A stretch of 64,000 nt of DNA, from the NCBI GenBank assembly GCA_963976815.1, contig CAXBLU010000013.1, positions 1-64,000 on the forward strand, in the 5' to 3' direction. This stretch comes from JAHRVQ01 sp963976815 (GTDB lineage Bacteria > Pseudomonadota > Gammaproteobacteria > Pseudomonadales > Azotimanducaceae). Positions 17,247 through 26,967 of the stretch are shown in pieces. Positions within the stretch are counted from its first letter, which is position 1. Every line of letters begins with the position of its first letter. Both the position numbers and the translations under genes were made by a program. A model generated the notes under the pieces. It made no database searches and had not been told where the DNA came from. It saw nothing but the letters and a program-made list of their open reading frames with translations.

Positions 17247-19154
17247 TCAGGCCTTTTGGGCCGCGAGTTTTATATTGTCCTGTTTCAATCGAGTGTTGAT
17301 GGCGTTCAAAATCCCTGCTTCATCGAGACCTGAAACCGCCAGCATGTTTGCCGGTTTGTCCTGTAGTACAAATCGGTCTGGGGTGCCTAAATTTAGCACC
17401 GGAATCGAAATTGCGGCGGCGGCCAGATATTCATTCACTGCCGAGCCAGCACCACCCATTACAGAATTTTCTTCCAGGGTGACAATTAGCTTGTGCGCCA
17501 TGCTCACTTGTCGAATCAAAGCTTCATCCAGGGGTTTAATAAATCGCATATCTACCACGGTGGCGTTCAAGTGATCGCCCACAGCCATTGCAACACTCGC
17601 CATCGAACCGAAAGATAAGATTGCCACATCCTGACCGGACCTAAGCGTTCTGGCTTTGCCTATTTCCAGGGTATCCAGATTCCGAGAAATCTCAACGCCG
17701 GGCCCCTTGCCTCGCGGGTAACGGATTGCTGCCGGCCCTGGATGTTCGTAGCCCGTCGATAGCATAAGCCTGGCTTCATTCTCATCAGAGGGTGCCATGA
17801 GAATAAGGTTGGGGATACAACGCAAAAATGACAGATCAAAGACGCCGGAATGGGTCGGCCCATCCTCTAGAAGACCGGCGCGGTCGATGGCAAAGGTAAC
17901 GTCCAGATTCTGAATGGCAACATCATGTATTAGCTGGTCGTAGGCTCGCTGTAAAAATGTTGAGTAGATTGCAACCACGGGTTTAGCACCTTCACAGGCA
18001 AGCCCTGCGGCGAGGGCAACAGCGTGTTGTTCTGCAATTGCGACATCGTAGTAGCGGTCAGGATATTCCTTGGCAAAAGCGATGAGGTCAGAACCCTCTT
18101 TCATGGCCGGGGTAATACCAATCAATGCTGGATTTTTTGCGGCCATGTCACAGAGCCACTGGCCGAACACGCTTGAGTAGCTTGGTGTATTGTGGCTGGG
18201 GTCCGGCGTCTTGTCGGACTCAATCTTAGTCAGTGAATGGGTGCCATCTGGGGAATCCTCTGCGGGCAGATAGCCTTTTCCTTTCTGGGTGACCAGGTGC
18301 AGGAAGTGTGGGCCCTTTAGATCTTTAATATTTTCCAGGGTTGACACCAGAGCCGGTAAATCATGACCATCCATCGGGCCGATATAGTTGAAACCCAACT
18401 CCTCAAAGAGGGTTCCCGGCACAACCATGCCTTTCATGTGTTCTTCAGTGCGTCGGGCGAATTCCCAGGCTTTTGGTATCCGGCTCAAGATCTTTTTGCT
18501 GCCTTCACGCATCGACAAATACAATCGGGAGCTCAGGATGCGGGCGAAATATCTAGCCAAACCGCCTACATTGCGAGAAATCGACATGGCGTTATCATTT
18601 AATATCACCAGTAGATCTGCCTCGGTATCAGCGGCGTGATTGAGTGCCTCAAACGCTAGACCTGCGGTCATCGCGCCGTCGCCGATAACGGCGACGGTTC
18701 TCTGGGGCTGATCACGCATACGAGCAGCAATCGCCATGCCCAAGGCAGCACTGACCGAAGTGGACGAATGGCCGACGCCAAAAGTGTCATATTCGCTTTC
18801 TTCCCGGGAGGGGAACGGCGCAATGCCATCGGGCCGTCGAAGCATTTGCATTTGTTCTCTGCGGCCCGTCAAAATCTTGTGGGGGTATGTCTGGTGACCC
18901 ACATCCCAGACAAGCTTGTCTATGGGGGTGTCGAATACATAGTGCAAAGCGACGGTAAGCTCCACCACACCGAGCCCCGCACCAAAATGTCCACCCGTCT
19001 GGCCGACCGTATAAATTAGAAAGTGGCGTAGTTCATCCGCTAGCTGTTCAAGCTGCTCGGGGTCGAGCTTACGCAATTCAGCGGGCAGTCGGATCTGGTC
19101 CAACAGCGGGGTCGCGGGCCGTGTTAACGGAATCTGGTCAAATACAATCGGCAT
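17247..19154 (-). CDS. dxs: 1-deoxy-D-xylulose-5-phosphate synthase
   Basis: A 635-residue thiamine-diphosphate enzyme, the first step of the MEP isoprenoid pathway. Features in order are the N-terminal half with GHQTYPHKILTGR, the TPP-binding GDGAMTAGLAFEALN...LNDN region, the central Pyr domain (AEQHAV, DRAGLLEDGPTHSG) and the C-terminal transketolase domain. The length is normal. It is downstream of ispA on the same strand (55 bp), so it is probably expressed with xseB-ispA. Confidence 0.96.
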   Translation of the reverse strand: MPIVFDQIPLTRPATPLLDQIRLPAELRKLDPEQLEQLADELRHFLIYTVGQTGGHFGAGLGVVELTVALHYVFDTPIDKLVWDVGHQTYPHKILTGRREQMQMLRRPDGIAPFPSREESEYDTFGVGHSSTSVSAALGMAIAARMRDQPQRTVAVIGDGAMTAGLAFEALNHAADTEADLLVILNDNAMSISRNVGGLARYFARILSSRLYLSMREGSKKILSRIPKAWEFARRTEEHMKGMVVPGTLFEELGFNYIGPMDGHDLPALVSTLENIKDLKGPHFLHLVTQKGKGYLPAEDSPDGTHSLTKIESDKTPDPSHNTPSYSSVFGQWLCDMAAKNPALIGITPAMKEGSDLIAFAKEYPDRYYDVAIAEQHAVALAAGLACEGAKPVVAIYSTFLQRAYDQLIHDVAIQNLDVTFAIDRAGLLEDGPTHSGVFDLSFLRCIPNLILMAPSDENEARLMLSTGYEHPGPAAIRYPRGKGPGVEISRNLDTLEIGKARTLRSGQDVAILSFGSMASVAMAVGDHLNATVVDMRFIKPLDEALIRQVSMAHKLIVTLEENSVMGGAGSAVNEYLAAAAISIPVLNLGTPDRFVLQDKPANMLAVSGLDEAGILNAINTRLKQDNIKLAAQKA

Positions 19155-19209
19155 AGGCGCGGCATTTTACACTATGCATCGACTGAGTGCGCTTCCCGTA
19201 AATCCTAAA

Positions 19210-20082
19210 TTAATGGATTCGATCTACAATGAAGTGCGTGAGTGCGATAAGGGGTTCCGCCCGTTGACCAAGGGGTTCCAGTGATTTCAGCGCTTCGATA
19301 CGTAGGGTGTCGAGGCGCGCTTTAGCACCTTCAATTCCATAGATTGTCGTAAAGGTGTTTTTGTTCTGGCGCAGATCAGAGCCCTGGGGCTTACCGAGGG
19401 TTTGAGTGTCACCGGTCACATCCAGCAGGTCGTCGCGAATCTGGAATGCCAGCCCCAGAGAATAGCCGAAGGCTTTTAGATGTTGCTGTTCAGCATCGGT
19501 GGCATCAGCAATGCAGGCGCCCGCCATAACGCTGGCAGAAATTAGATCACCGGTTTTTCGATTATGCATTTCCGCGAGGGCGTCGCCGCCAATGTCTTGA
19601 GATTCCCCTTCCATATCTAACATTTGCCCAGCAACCATGCCCCGCGGCCCGGCCGCTGCGGCAATGGTTCTCACCAGCCAGACTCGCTTGCTGTCGGTCA
19701 GTTGCTGATCCGAGGCGATGGTTTCAAAAGCCAGACTTTGCAGTGCATCCCCGGCAAGGATCGCGATGGCATCGTCATACTTCACATGCAGGGTTGGCAT
19801 GCCCCGGCGCAATTCATCGTTATCCATGGCGGGTAAATCATCGTGGATCAATGAATAGGTGTGAATCATCTCAATGGCACAGGCCGTATCAATGGCTTGT
19901 CGCTGTGAGCCGCCAAGGAGTTCATTCGTCAATAACACAAGGATTGGCCGAATTCGCTTGCCACCGGCCATCAGCGCGTATTGCATGGCTTCCTTGAGTA
20001 CCGCTGGTGTTGAGCCAGTGTCGAGATATGCGGGGAGTTGTGCCTCGATCAGATCCTTAAGACCAGAATGAGGGTCAGCCAT
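19210..20082 (-). CDS. ispA: Farnesyl diphosphate synthase
   Basis: A 290-residue prenyltransferase. The first aspartate-rich motif is DDLPAMDND, the second is DDLLD, and GGKRIRP marks the substrate site. The ATG at 20082 (MADPHSGL) overlaps the xseB stop by 8 bases and gives the expected length. The open frame extends 16 codons further into xseB but those residues do not look family-like. It supplies FPP for quinones and undecaprenyl lipid. Confidence 0.93.
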   Translation of the reverse strand: MADPHSGLKDLIEAQLPAYLDTGSTPAVLKEAMQYALMAGGKRIRPILVLLTNELLGGSQRQAIDTACAIEMIHTYSLIHDDLPAMDNDELRRGMPTLHVKYDDAIAILAGDALQSLAFETIASDQQLTDSKRVWLVRTIAAAAGPRGMVAGQMLDMEGESQDIGGDALAEMHNRKTGDLISASVMAGACIADATDAEQQHLKAFGYSLGLAFQIRDDLLDVTGDTQTLGKPQGSDLRQNKNTFTTIYGIEGAKARLDTLRIEALKSLEPLGQRAEPLIALTHFIVDRIH

Positions 20083-20314
20083 TGTCGTCGGCCGTGAATT
20101 CTGAGTTTTCCAGGGCGCCGTTCTTTTCAAGCAGCAAATTCACCTTCTGCTCAGCCTCAGTCAGCGCTTGTTGGCATTCCCGGGTCAGTTTAATGCCTTC
20201 TTCAAACAACTTAAGGCTTTCATCCAGGCTCATCTCGCCGGATTCCATCTGTTCAACCAGTGATTCTAATCTCGCGAGAGATGATTCAAACGGGTAGCTC
20301 TTCTTAGCGGCCAT
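20075..20314 (-). CDS. xseB: Exodeoxyribonuclease VII small subunit
   Basis: A 79-residue helical protein with the XseB pattern FESSLARLESLVEQMESGEMSLDESL and FEEGIKLTRECQ. It binds XseA to form exonuclease VII. The start at 20314 gives the same size as E. coli XseB; an upstream in-frame start at 20359 would add 15 unlikely residues. It is first in the xseB-ispA-dxs operon. Confidence 0.93.
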   Translation of the reverse strand: MAAKKSYPFESSLARLESLVEQMESGEMSLDESLKLFEEGIKLTRECQQALTEAEQKVNLLLEKNGALENSEFTADDNG

Positions 20315-20439
20315 AGGGATGCAGTGTCTAGGAGGTTTCCGCACGATACTGACGCGCAATCAAAAGGTCAACGCAACGTGCAGGCGGTCAAAAGCCGACT
20401 AGACTTAGACCCTAAGTAGGAGATTTATCGAGACGTGCA

Positions 20440-21207
20440 ATGGATCTAGCAACCCTCATTGGTTTGATTGGAGCGTTCGGCATCGTGATTTATGCGATGG
20501 TGCTGGGCGGCGATCTGACGCTATTTGTAAATGTACCGAGCCTCTTAATCGTTTTGGTTGGTTCCACCTTCACGGTGTTAATGAAGTTCGGGCTGAGCCA
20601 ATTTATCGGTGCCCTGAAAGTTGTTGTTAAGGCCTTCAAGTTCAAACTCGATTCACCTCAGGAATTGATTGAGGAGGTTGTTGAGTTGGCTGATGTCGCC
20701 CGAAAGGGAGGGCTTTTGAGTCTTGAAGGAAGGGAAATCAGCAACAATTTTTTGGCCGGCGGTATTCAACTTCTGGTAGATGGCCATGATCCCGATGTGG
20801 TTCGAACACTGCTTGGTAAAGATCAGAAGCAGGGTGAGGAGCGACATAGCTGGGGCGCCAAAATATTTGAATCATTGGCGGATGTTGCACCGGCAATGGG
20901 CATGATTGGTACATTGATTGGGCTCGTGGCCATGCTGGCGAACATGAGCGACCCAAAAACGATTGGACCTGCAATGGCGGTTGCACTGTTAACAACACTT
21001 TATGGTGCAATGTTAGCCACGATGTTCGCTGCACCTATGGCGGATAAGCTGGGACTTCGGGCTCAGGAAGAAAGCCGCATGAAAAGTCTTGTGATTGATG
21101 CGTTGCTGGCAATCCAGAGTGGGCAAAACCCCAGGGTGATTGAGGCAATGTTAAAAGCTTACCTGCCCGAATCCCAGAGGGAAAACGAAGCGGCCGAAGA
21201 AGCCTAG
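20440..21207 (+). CDS. pomA: Flagellar motor stator protein PomA/MotA
   Basis: A 255-residue inner-membrane stator subunit. It has two N-terminal and two C-terminal membrane helices flanking a cytoplasmic loop (about 50-150) with charged residues that push the rotor. It matches the PomA class (MDLATLIGLIGAFGIV, then DVAPAMGMIGTLIGLVAML). The partner pomB follows 3 bp later. The Na+-type assignment comes from sequence resemblance and marine context, not from a single diagnostic residue. Confidence 0.88.
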   Translation: MDLATLIGLIGAFGIVIYAMVLGGDLTLFVNVPSLLIVLVGSTFTVLMKFGLSQFIGALKVVVKAFKFKLDSPQELIEEVVELADVARKGGLLSLEGREISNNFLAGGIQLLVDGHDPDVVRTLLGKDQKQGEERHSWGAKIFESLADVAPAMGMIGTLIGLVAMLANMSDPKTIGPAMAVALLTTLYGAMLATMFAAPMADKLGLRAQEESRMKSLVIDALLAIQSGQNPRVIEAMLKAYLPESQRENEAAEEA

Positions 21208-21210
21208 GCC

Positions 21211-22179
21211 ATGGAAGAAGTCGAGCAAGAAGAATGTAAACAGAAGATTGCGCCATGGGTCATGACGTTTGCCGACCTGATGTCGCTCCTCATGTGCTTT
21301 TTTGTACTGCTGTTGTCATTCTCTGAAATGGACGCATTAAAGTTCAAACGCCTCGCGGGCTCCATGTCCGAAGCCTTTGGGGTACAGAACGTATTAAATG
21401 CAAACGATATTCCAAAGGGGACGAGCATTATTGCTCAGGAGTTTTCTCCGGGCCGTCCCGATCCGACCCCTATCAATGAAATCATGCAAAAAACCGAAAA
21501 CCTGACGGAAAATAGTCTTGAGGTAGCTTGTCTTGATACGGGCAATAGTAACGCCGGTGAGAAAGGCGATGCGGTGAAATTGATCATCATGAATCGTCTT
21601 AAAGAACTTATCGGGGAAACGGAAGAGGATGCTCTAACCATTGCCAGCGCCCTCAGTGAACAAATTCAAGATGGTATGTTAGAGGTCGAAACAGAAGCGA
21701 GGAAAATTACCATCAGAGTGAAGGAGAAAGGTTCTTTTTCCTCGGGCTCGGCAATTCTAAATGAAGAATTTTTGCCTACTCTGGCCGTAATTCGAAATGT
21801 TGTGGCGGGTACGCCTGGGATGATCTCCATCGAGGGTCACACCGATAGTATTCCAATTAAAACCAGGCTATTTGGTTCTAACTGGGCGTTGTCATCTGCC
21901 CGGGCAGTATCCTTTGCTCATGGGCTTTTTGAGGGAGGCTATATGAAAGAGCAGCGTTTTTCTGTGAAAGGCTATGCGGAGACGAGACCGTTGGTGGCGA
22001 ACGATAGTGCTGCTAATCGAGCTCAGAACAGGCGGGTAGAGATTGTCATTTCTCAAGGGTTGGATAGTGAAACAGATGAGCAATTGGATGCAATCAAGAA
22101 AATTGACCCCGGACTCTATAGTGAAATAAAGAGCGAGTTTGAAACTCAATTTCAACTCTCTGAAGACGAAATTTTTTGA
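21211..22179 (+). CDS. pomB: Flagellar motor stator protein PomB/MotB
   Basis: A 322-residue protein with one membrane helix (about 15-37). Its start has the PWVMTFADLMSLLMCFF ion-channel motif; D22 is the ion-binding aspartate. The periplasmic OmpA-like peptidoglycan-binding domain (about 190-295) includes GHTDSIPI and NRRVEIVI. It pairs with pomA. No other flagellar genes are in the window. Confidence 0.9.
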   Translation: MEEVEQEECKQKIAPWVMTFADLMSLLMCFFVLLLSFSEMDALKFKRLAGSMSEAFGVQNVLNANDIPKGTSIIAQEFSPGRPDPTPINEIMQKTENLTENSLEVACLDTGNSNAGEKGDAVKLIIMNRLKELIGETEEDALTIASALSEQIQDGMLEVETEARKITIRVKEKGSFSSGSAILNEEFLPTLAVIRNVVAGTPGMISIEGHTDSIPIKTRLFGSNWALSSARAVSFAHGLFEGGYMKEQRFSVKGYAETRPLVANDSAANRAQNRRVEIVISQGLDSETDEQLDAIKKIDPGLYSEIKSEFETQFQLSEDEIF

Positions 22180-22190
22180 GGCAGCCGAGC

Positions 22191-22739
22191 ATGGACGAAC
22201 GACGCCGTTATTTTAGAATTGATGACAACATTGGTATTCGTTATGAGGTACTAGCGCCCGATGAGGTCGCCCCGAGGCAAGCGGCGCTGGCTCGGGGGGA
22301 AATTCGTGGTGATAACACACTGCAATTAGCGGAACGACAGCTACAGCTATTGATCGACAAACTGCGGGTTCAACAGCCAGAATTTGCCGAAGCGATTCAC
22401 CTTTTGAATACCAAATTTAATGCCCTCAAAGATGCTTTGCCCTCTCACGCTGACTTCCATTCAGTGGTTATGCCGGTCAGCATCAGCGCTTGTGGTTTGA
22501 GTTTTGATATCGAAGCCGAAATTCGCGCGGGAGAGATTCTCTATATGGATCTCACGCTACTTCCCACAGACTTGCACATCCATACACTCGCAGAGATTGT
22601 TGCCTGCCAACAATCTGGGTCGGTTTGGACAATTAGCGCGGACTACCTCAACTTGAGTGAGGAAAATGAAGAGTTGATGGTGCAACATATCGTAAAGCGG
22701 CAGAGAAAAATTCTTGCGGAACGACGTGAACAGGATTAG
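22191..22739 (+). CDS. PilZ-domain protein
   Basis: A 182-residue protein with a PilZ c-di-GMP-binding signature: an arginine-rich RRRYFR near the N-terminus and the VSISACGLSF motif (D/NxSxxG type) at about 105-114. A helical segment (about 40-80) is inserted between the two. It begins 11 bp after pomB and is probably cotranscribed, which suggests c-di-GMP control of the motor. An alternative TTG start at 22176 overlaps the pomB stop. Confidence 0.8.
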   Translation: MDERRRYFRIDDNIGIRYEVLAPDEVAPRQAALARGEIRGDNTLQLAERQLQLLIDKLRVQQPEFAEAIHLLNTKFNALKDALPSHADFHSVVMPVSISACGLSFDIEAEIRAGEILYMDLTLLPTDLHIHTLAEIVACQQSGSVWTISADYLNLSEENEELMVQHIVKRQRKILAERREQD

Positions 22740-22804
22740 CGCCATTGCGTAGTGGTTTTTATTCAGGCTATGCTGACTACCACTAGATGCTATAGGTTAT
22801 AACC

Positions 22805-23233
22805 ATGATTCGTCTGTTTGTTTGTTTCTCTTTGATCCTTGCTAGCCAGTTTTCTTTTGCCGATGCGGAAGCCGAAATTAATTATCGAAAAGCGGTTATG
22901 AAGGTGGTCGGCGGTCATATGGGAGGCATCGCTGGGATTTTACGCGGTGGCGTCCACAGTGAAGAGCTGGCTTACCACGCTAAAGGGATGGCCAACGTTG
23001 CCGCGATTGTACCGGGCGTATTTCCTCAAGGTAGCGGAGACGGTAAAACGGACGCACTACCCGCCATCTGGGAAGATGACGCGGCATTTAAAGTAGCAAT
23101 GGATAGGTTTGTGACTGCTGCCGAGGCTATTGGCGCAGCAGCTGAGACCGGTGACAATGGCGCGATTGCCAGCAAGGTCAAGGCCTTAGGTGGTTCTTGC
23201 AAGGGTTGCCACGATGATTATAAGGCTGATTAG
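22805..23233 (+). CDS. Cytochrome c' (class II c-type cytochrome)
   Basis: A 142-residue periplasmic haem protein. A signal peptide (cleaved near FADA) precedes a four-helix bundle, and the C-terminal CKGCH (132-136) binds haem covalently, the class II arrangement. Family members bind NO or act in electron transfer. The last 4 bases overlap the end of the convergent cytochrome b561 gene, a possible redox partner. Confidence 0.9.
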   Translation: MIRLFVCFSLILASQFSFADAEAEINYRKAVMKVVGGHMGGIAGILRGGVHSEELAYHAKGMANVAAIVPGVFPQGSGDGKTDALPAIWEDDAAFKVAMDRFVTAAEAIGAAAETGDNGAIASKVKALGGSCKGCHDDYKAD

Positions 23234-23868
23234 ATTTTATTGACCAGAATATAGGTCACAGCCAATCCAAGCCCTAGACAGGCCAGCGCCAGACTAATCT
23301 GATGCTGGCCAACCTCGGTGTCCCCCTTCAATTTCTTTTTGCCGGTGATCATTGGCAACAACAACCTATGCCCCAGGCGCCATTCATGGATCGCAATTGC
23401 AAGCAGATGAAGTGTAATCAACGCCAGCAGTACCCGTTGATTGACTTCGTGAATCTGGGTTAATAATCCAGCGGTGTCACTGCTGACCAGATGATTCAAG
23501 GGGCCATCGACAAAAATATCATCGGTTGCAAATAGCCCTGTACCGACCTGAATACTCAGAATACCAAGCATTGCTAACACCGCAAGTCCGCCGAGGGGAT
23601 TGTGGCCGGGTGTTTCGAGCGGAGCTTTTACATAAGCAATAGTGGCCTTTGGACCTTTGATGAAGTTGCTAAAGCGTGCATAGCCCCCTGCGATAAAACC
23701 GAAGCTCAAACGAAAGATCAACAGTGTTAACACGCCGTAACCTGCGAGCATGTGAGTGTCGATGCTATCGAATTCACCGAAGTAGCCTGTGTAGAAGGAT
23801 ATGCCGAGCAGAATTACCAGGCCCCAGTGAAATATCCTAAGGGGTATTCCCCAGATCAACTTAGCCAC
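23230..23868 (-). CDS. Cytochrome b561 family protein
   Basis: A 212-residue membrane protein with four to five hydrophobic helices. The N-terminal RIFHWGLVILLG and the later QIHEVNQRVLLALITLHLLAIAIHE segments carry histidines expected to ligate haem b, as in the bacterial b561/Ni-hydrogenase b-type family. It begins 8 bases inside the end of lacZ and ends overlapping cytochrome c' on the other strand. Confidence 0.85.
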   Translation of the reverse strand: MAKLIWGIPLRIFHWGLVILLGISFYTGYFGEFDSIDTHMLAGYGVLTLLIFRLSFGFIAGGYARFSNFIKGPKATIAYVKAPLETPGHNPLGGLAVLAMLGILSIQVGTGLFATDDIFVDGPLNHLVSSDTAGLLTQIHEVNQRVLLALITLHLLAIAIHEWRLGHRLLLPMITGKKKLKGDTEVGQHQISLALACLGLGLAVTYILVNKI

Positions 23869-26800
23869 GTTGATGGACCTTCATCCGGTACTCCAGTACG
23901 TAGTGTTTCTGATCGATCAGGTATTGGGGCAATGTATCGGGACCGCAACTCGCACCACCGAGACCCCGTTGCCCAACGTCCAGGCAGAGGAATGTACGTT
24001 TTTCTGGTTTGATGTCATAGGTATGAAAGGCTGAGGTAAGCTGCTCCTGGGAGTAGTGGCTGGCGCTAGCCTCAATATCTCCGATGGGGGTAATGCTTAA
24101 GGTATGGCGTTTGCTGCCCAGCTCTAAATCTTTGACATCCGTTAAATTGCCATGCTCCTGGGGCAATATGTAGGGTACATATTGATTGGCGACAGTGCTT
24201 TGATGCCATTTCACAATGCCTGATGTTTTGCGGTCACTATAGGATTCCATGGGACCACGGCCGAACCAGCTGAAGGATTCAAAGCTATTCGGCAGGGTCA
24301 TTCGTACGCCAATTCTAGGCAGATCAGGAAGTCCTTTGCTGATCGAAAATTCATGTTTCACCAGCAAGTCACCTTCGGTAGAAACCGAATAGTGGCTCTC
24401 CATGACAATCTTGCCGGCTTTAAATTTTGCCTCGGTACGACTGATGACCGTATGTTCGGTGACATTAAGCAACTGATGTTTTTGCACAGGCTTAGCCAAA
24501 CCCGATTTCTGCCATCGACCCAAAGCCTTATTGTTTTGGCCTGACCAACCTTTGATGCCGTCATTGTCAGTTGGCGCACGCCAGAAATTGAGGCTAGGAC
24601 CTTCGAGTAGAACCGCCGCGTTACCAGATTTTAAGGACAAAATTCCATCGTCCGAAAAGTTGATATTGGTACCTTGAAGTTGAAGTAGGGACTTCTCTTT
24701 ATTGTAGAGTGCTCCTAATGGTATTGATCTGGGGCGAGTGGCTTTTCGATTCGCCAGTATGTGCTGCTCGTAGGCAACCAGGTAACCTTTCTTGGCCCAG
24801 CTTGTGTCAGAGCGCAAACAAAATTCAAACACGATTGATAAATGATCGCCGGTCTGGAGGGAAGGCAGTGCAGCGGGCAATTCAAATATCTGGCTCTGTT
24901 GTGCTTCTGCTTTAAGCCCTGAAATTTTGCCTCGTTTAACGGGGTTGCCATTCAAGACTAGTTGCCATTGCCCAGTGTATTGCCTGAGGTCAGTAAAAAA
25001 ATCTCGATTGTGAATTTGATATTTTTGTTTAGAAAGCTTGGAGACCGTAATTGGTTGGATGATTTTTTTATATTCTAATAGTGAGGAGTGGGGTGTTCGG
25101 TCGGGCCAACAAAGTCCATCACAAACAAAATTAAGATCGTGTCTGAGTTCGCCGAAGTCGCCGCCATAGGCCCAATACTTAACGCCATCCTTTTCTTGTT
25201 TTAAGCCATGATCTAACCATTCCCAGATGAAGCCACCCTGCAAGCCGTGATGAGATTCTATGGCTTGCCAGTACTCTTTAAGGTTTCCGCAACTGTTACC
25301 CATGGCATGGGCGTATTCGCACATAATAAGGGGCCGAGAATCGGTCGCGGCGGTTGCGTGATCAATAATTTGTTGCACGGTTGGATACATCGGGCACACC
25401 ACATCGGTACCGTGGTGGTTTTCGTTCCATCGATCTGCAACCGCTTGTTCGCATATTGCGCTTTCATTGTGGATGGGTCTGGTAGGGTCATAACTTTTGA
25501 CCCAAGCCGCCATCGCTGCATGGTTAGGGCCAAATCCTGTTTCGTTGCCCATGCTCCACATAATGATACAGGCATGATTCTTATCTCTAACAACCATTCT
25601 TGTGACCCGAGACAGAAATGCAGTTGACCAAAATGGATCGACGCCAACCTGGGCATAGTGGTGGTGCGCTTCTAAGTTACACTCGTCGACAACATACATA
25701 CCGTACTCATCGCATAGCTGATAGAACAGCGGGTCATTCGGGTAGTGGCTGGTGCGAATTGAGTTGATGTTGTGTTGTTTCATGGTTTCGATATCGAGGC
25801 GAAGTAGGGCCTCGGTCATGACCTTTCCAGTGGTGTCACAGTGATCGTGTCGATTCACACCACGGATGAGTACCGGCATATTGTTGATCAATAGTTCTCG
25901 GTTTTGAATGCGGATGTCGCGAAAACCGATTTGCTGGGTGGTTGTTTCTAAGGTTTTTAGTCCAGCACTGCTTTTTGTTTTGCCGCCCCGCAGCTTTACG
26001 CTGAGTTGATACAGATTGGGTGTTTCGGCGTTCCAGCTCTGAACTTTTCCCATTGGAATGTCTAGTTTGAGCACGGGCCCTTTACCAATGACGGGCATAA
26101 AAGCTGTTTTTGTGAGTTCAGCTGAGGCTGTCTTGGGTTTTCTCAGTCCAGGACCCCTAATTTCTATTTCAACCTGGTGATTCAAGCTGCTGCGATTGTG
26201 ATCACCCAGTTGCACCTCAACTTGTAAGTGTGCTTTGGTCGAGTCTGGGTCGAACGTAGGTCTGGCGAATATGTCTTTAATATAGACGGCTTCAGTTGCG
26301 TAGAGTTTAACCTCTCGATGAATACCGGCGTGCCACCACTGGTCCTGGTCTTCAATATAGGAACTATCGCTAAAGCGGATGACCTGGATCGCGAGACTAT
26401 TTTCTCCCACATGGAGATAGTCCGTGAGATCAAATTCAGTGGGCAAACGGCAGTCTTTCGAGAAGCCCACTTCTTTGCCGTTGCAATACAGATAAAAACA
26501 ATTCTCGACGCCGCCAAGATATATCACCAGACGTTTTCCCGCCCACTTAGCCGGTATGTTGACGGTGCGCCTGTATATACCCGTTGGATTTTCGATTGGT
26601 GCGAAAGGTAGTTCCGTTTTATAGGGCATCAACACATTGGTGTAGATGGGTTGATCATCGACAACCGAAGGGTCCATGGTCCAAAGCGAGGGCACTGTGA
26701 TGGTTTGCCAATCCCGATCGTTTAGTGCCGGTTGATACCAGGAGGATGGGACGTCAGCCGGGAACGGGTAACGTTTAAAACGCCAGAGACCGTTGAGGCT

Positions 26801-26890
26801 TATGCTGCTCTTGTGGTCAAAGGTACTCCGGGGTGGAAGTCGTCCATAACCCAGGACTTCAGGGTTTTCCCAATGTTTATTTGCGGCCAA
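23861..26890 (-). CDS. lacZ: Beta-galactosidase (GH2, LacZ type)
   Basis: A 1009-residue glycoside hydrolase family 2 enzyme with the five-domain LacZ layout. The sugar-binding domain starts with HWENPEVLGYGRLPPRS. The TIM-barrel acid/base is E450 (WSMGNETGFG) and the nucleophile is E525 (IMCEYAHAMGNS). The C-terminal beta-gal small chain covers about 740-1005. There is no signal peptide, so it is cytoplasmic. The start is TTG with an AGGGG element just upstream that lies inside a strong hairpin (26897-26957). No permease or lac repressor is nearby; instead it follows an ECF sigma operon. Confidence 0.94.
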   Translation of the reverse strand: MAANKHWENPEVLGYGRLPPRSTFDHKSSISLNGLWRFKRYPFPADVPSSWYQPALNDRDWQTITVPSLWTMDPSVVDDQPIYTNVLMPYKTELPFAPIENPTGIYRRTVNIPAKWAGKRLVIYLGGVENCFYLYCNGKEVGFSKDCRLPTEFDLTDYLHVGENSLAIQVIRFSDSSYIEDQDQWWHAGIHREVKLYATEAVYIKDIFARPTFDPDSTKAHLQVEVQLGDHNRSSLNHQVEIEIRGPGLRKPKTASAELTKTAFMPVIGKGPVLKLDIPMGKVQSWNAETPNLYQLSVKLRGGKTKSSAGLKTLETTTQQIGFRDIRIQNRELLINNMPVLIRGVNRHDHCDTTGKVMTEALLRLDIETMKQHNINSIRTSHYPNDPLFYQLCDEYGMYVVDECNLEAHHHYAQVGVDPFWSTAFLSRVTRMVVRDKNHACIIMWSMGNETGFGPNHAAMAAWVKSYDPTRPIHNESAICEQAVADRWNENHHGTDVVCPMYPTVQQIIDHATAATDSRPLIMCEYAHAMGNSCGNLKEYWQAIESHHGLQGGFIWEWLDHGLKQEKDGVKYWAYGGDFGELRHDLNFVCDGLCWPDRTPHSSLLEYKKIIQPITVSKLSKQKYQIHNRDFFTDLRQYTGQWQLVLNGNPVKRGKISGLKAEAQQSQIFELPAALPSLQTGDHLSIVFEFCLRSDTSWAKKGYLVAYEQHILANRKATRPRSIPLGALYNKEKSLLQLQGTNINFSDDGILSLKSGNAAVLLEGPSLNFWRAPTDNDGIKGWSGQNNKALGRWQKSGLAKPVQKHQLLNVTEHTVISRTEAKFKAGKIVMESHYSVSTEGDLLVKHEFSISKGLPDLPRIGVRMTLPNSFESFSWFGRGPMESYSDRKTSGIVKWHQSTVANQYVPYILPQEHGNLTDVKDLELGSKRHTLSITPIGDIEASASHYSQEQLTSAFHTYDIKPEKRTFLCLDVGQRGLGGASCGPDTLPQYLIDQKHYVLEYRMKVHQRG

Positions 26891-26896
26891 ATTTGC

Positions 26897-26957
26897 GCCC
26901 CTGACTGTGATAAAAAAGTTTTTGTTGTACTAAACCTTTTATATCACAGTCAGGGGC
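26897..26957. repeat. Hairpin-forming inverted repeat upstream of lacZ
   Basis: Perfect 16-bp arms (26897-26912 and 26942-26957, GCCCCTGACTGTGATA and its complement) continue inward with AAAAG/CTTTT after one mismatch. In the minus-strand transcript the 3' arm holds the AGGGG in front of the lacZ TTG. It could act as an RNA structure limiting lacZ translation, a processing site or a protein site. There is no T-run, so it is not a typical terminator. Confidence 0.85.
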
Positions 26958-26967
26958 ATCAGGTTGT

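Noticed and set aside
26903..26951. CRP site suggested by TGTGA and TCACA before lacZ
   Set aside because: The halves are about 33 bp apart instead of 6, so they do not form one CRP site; they belong to the hairpin arms.
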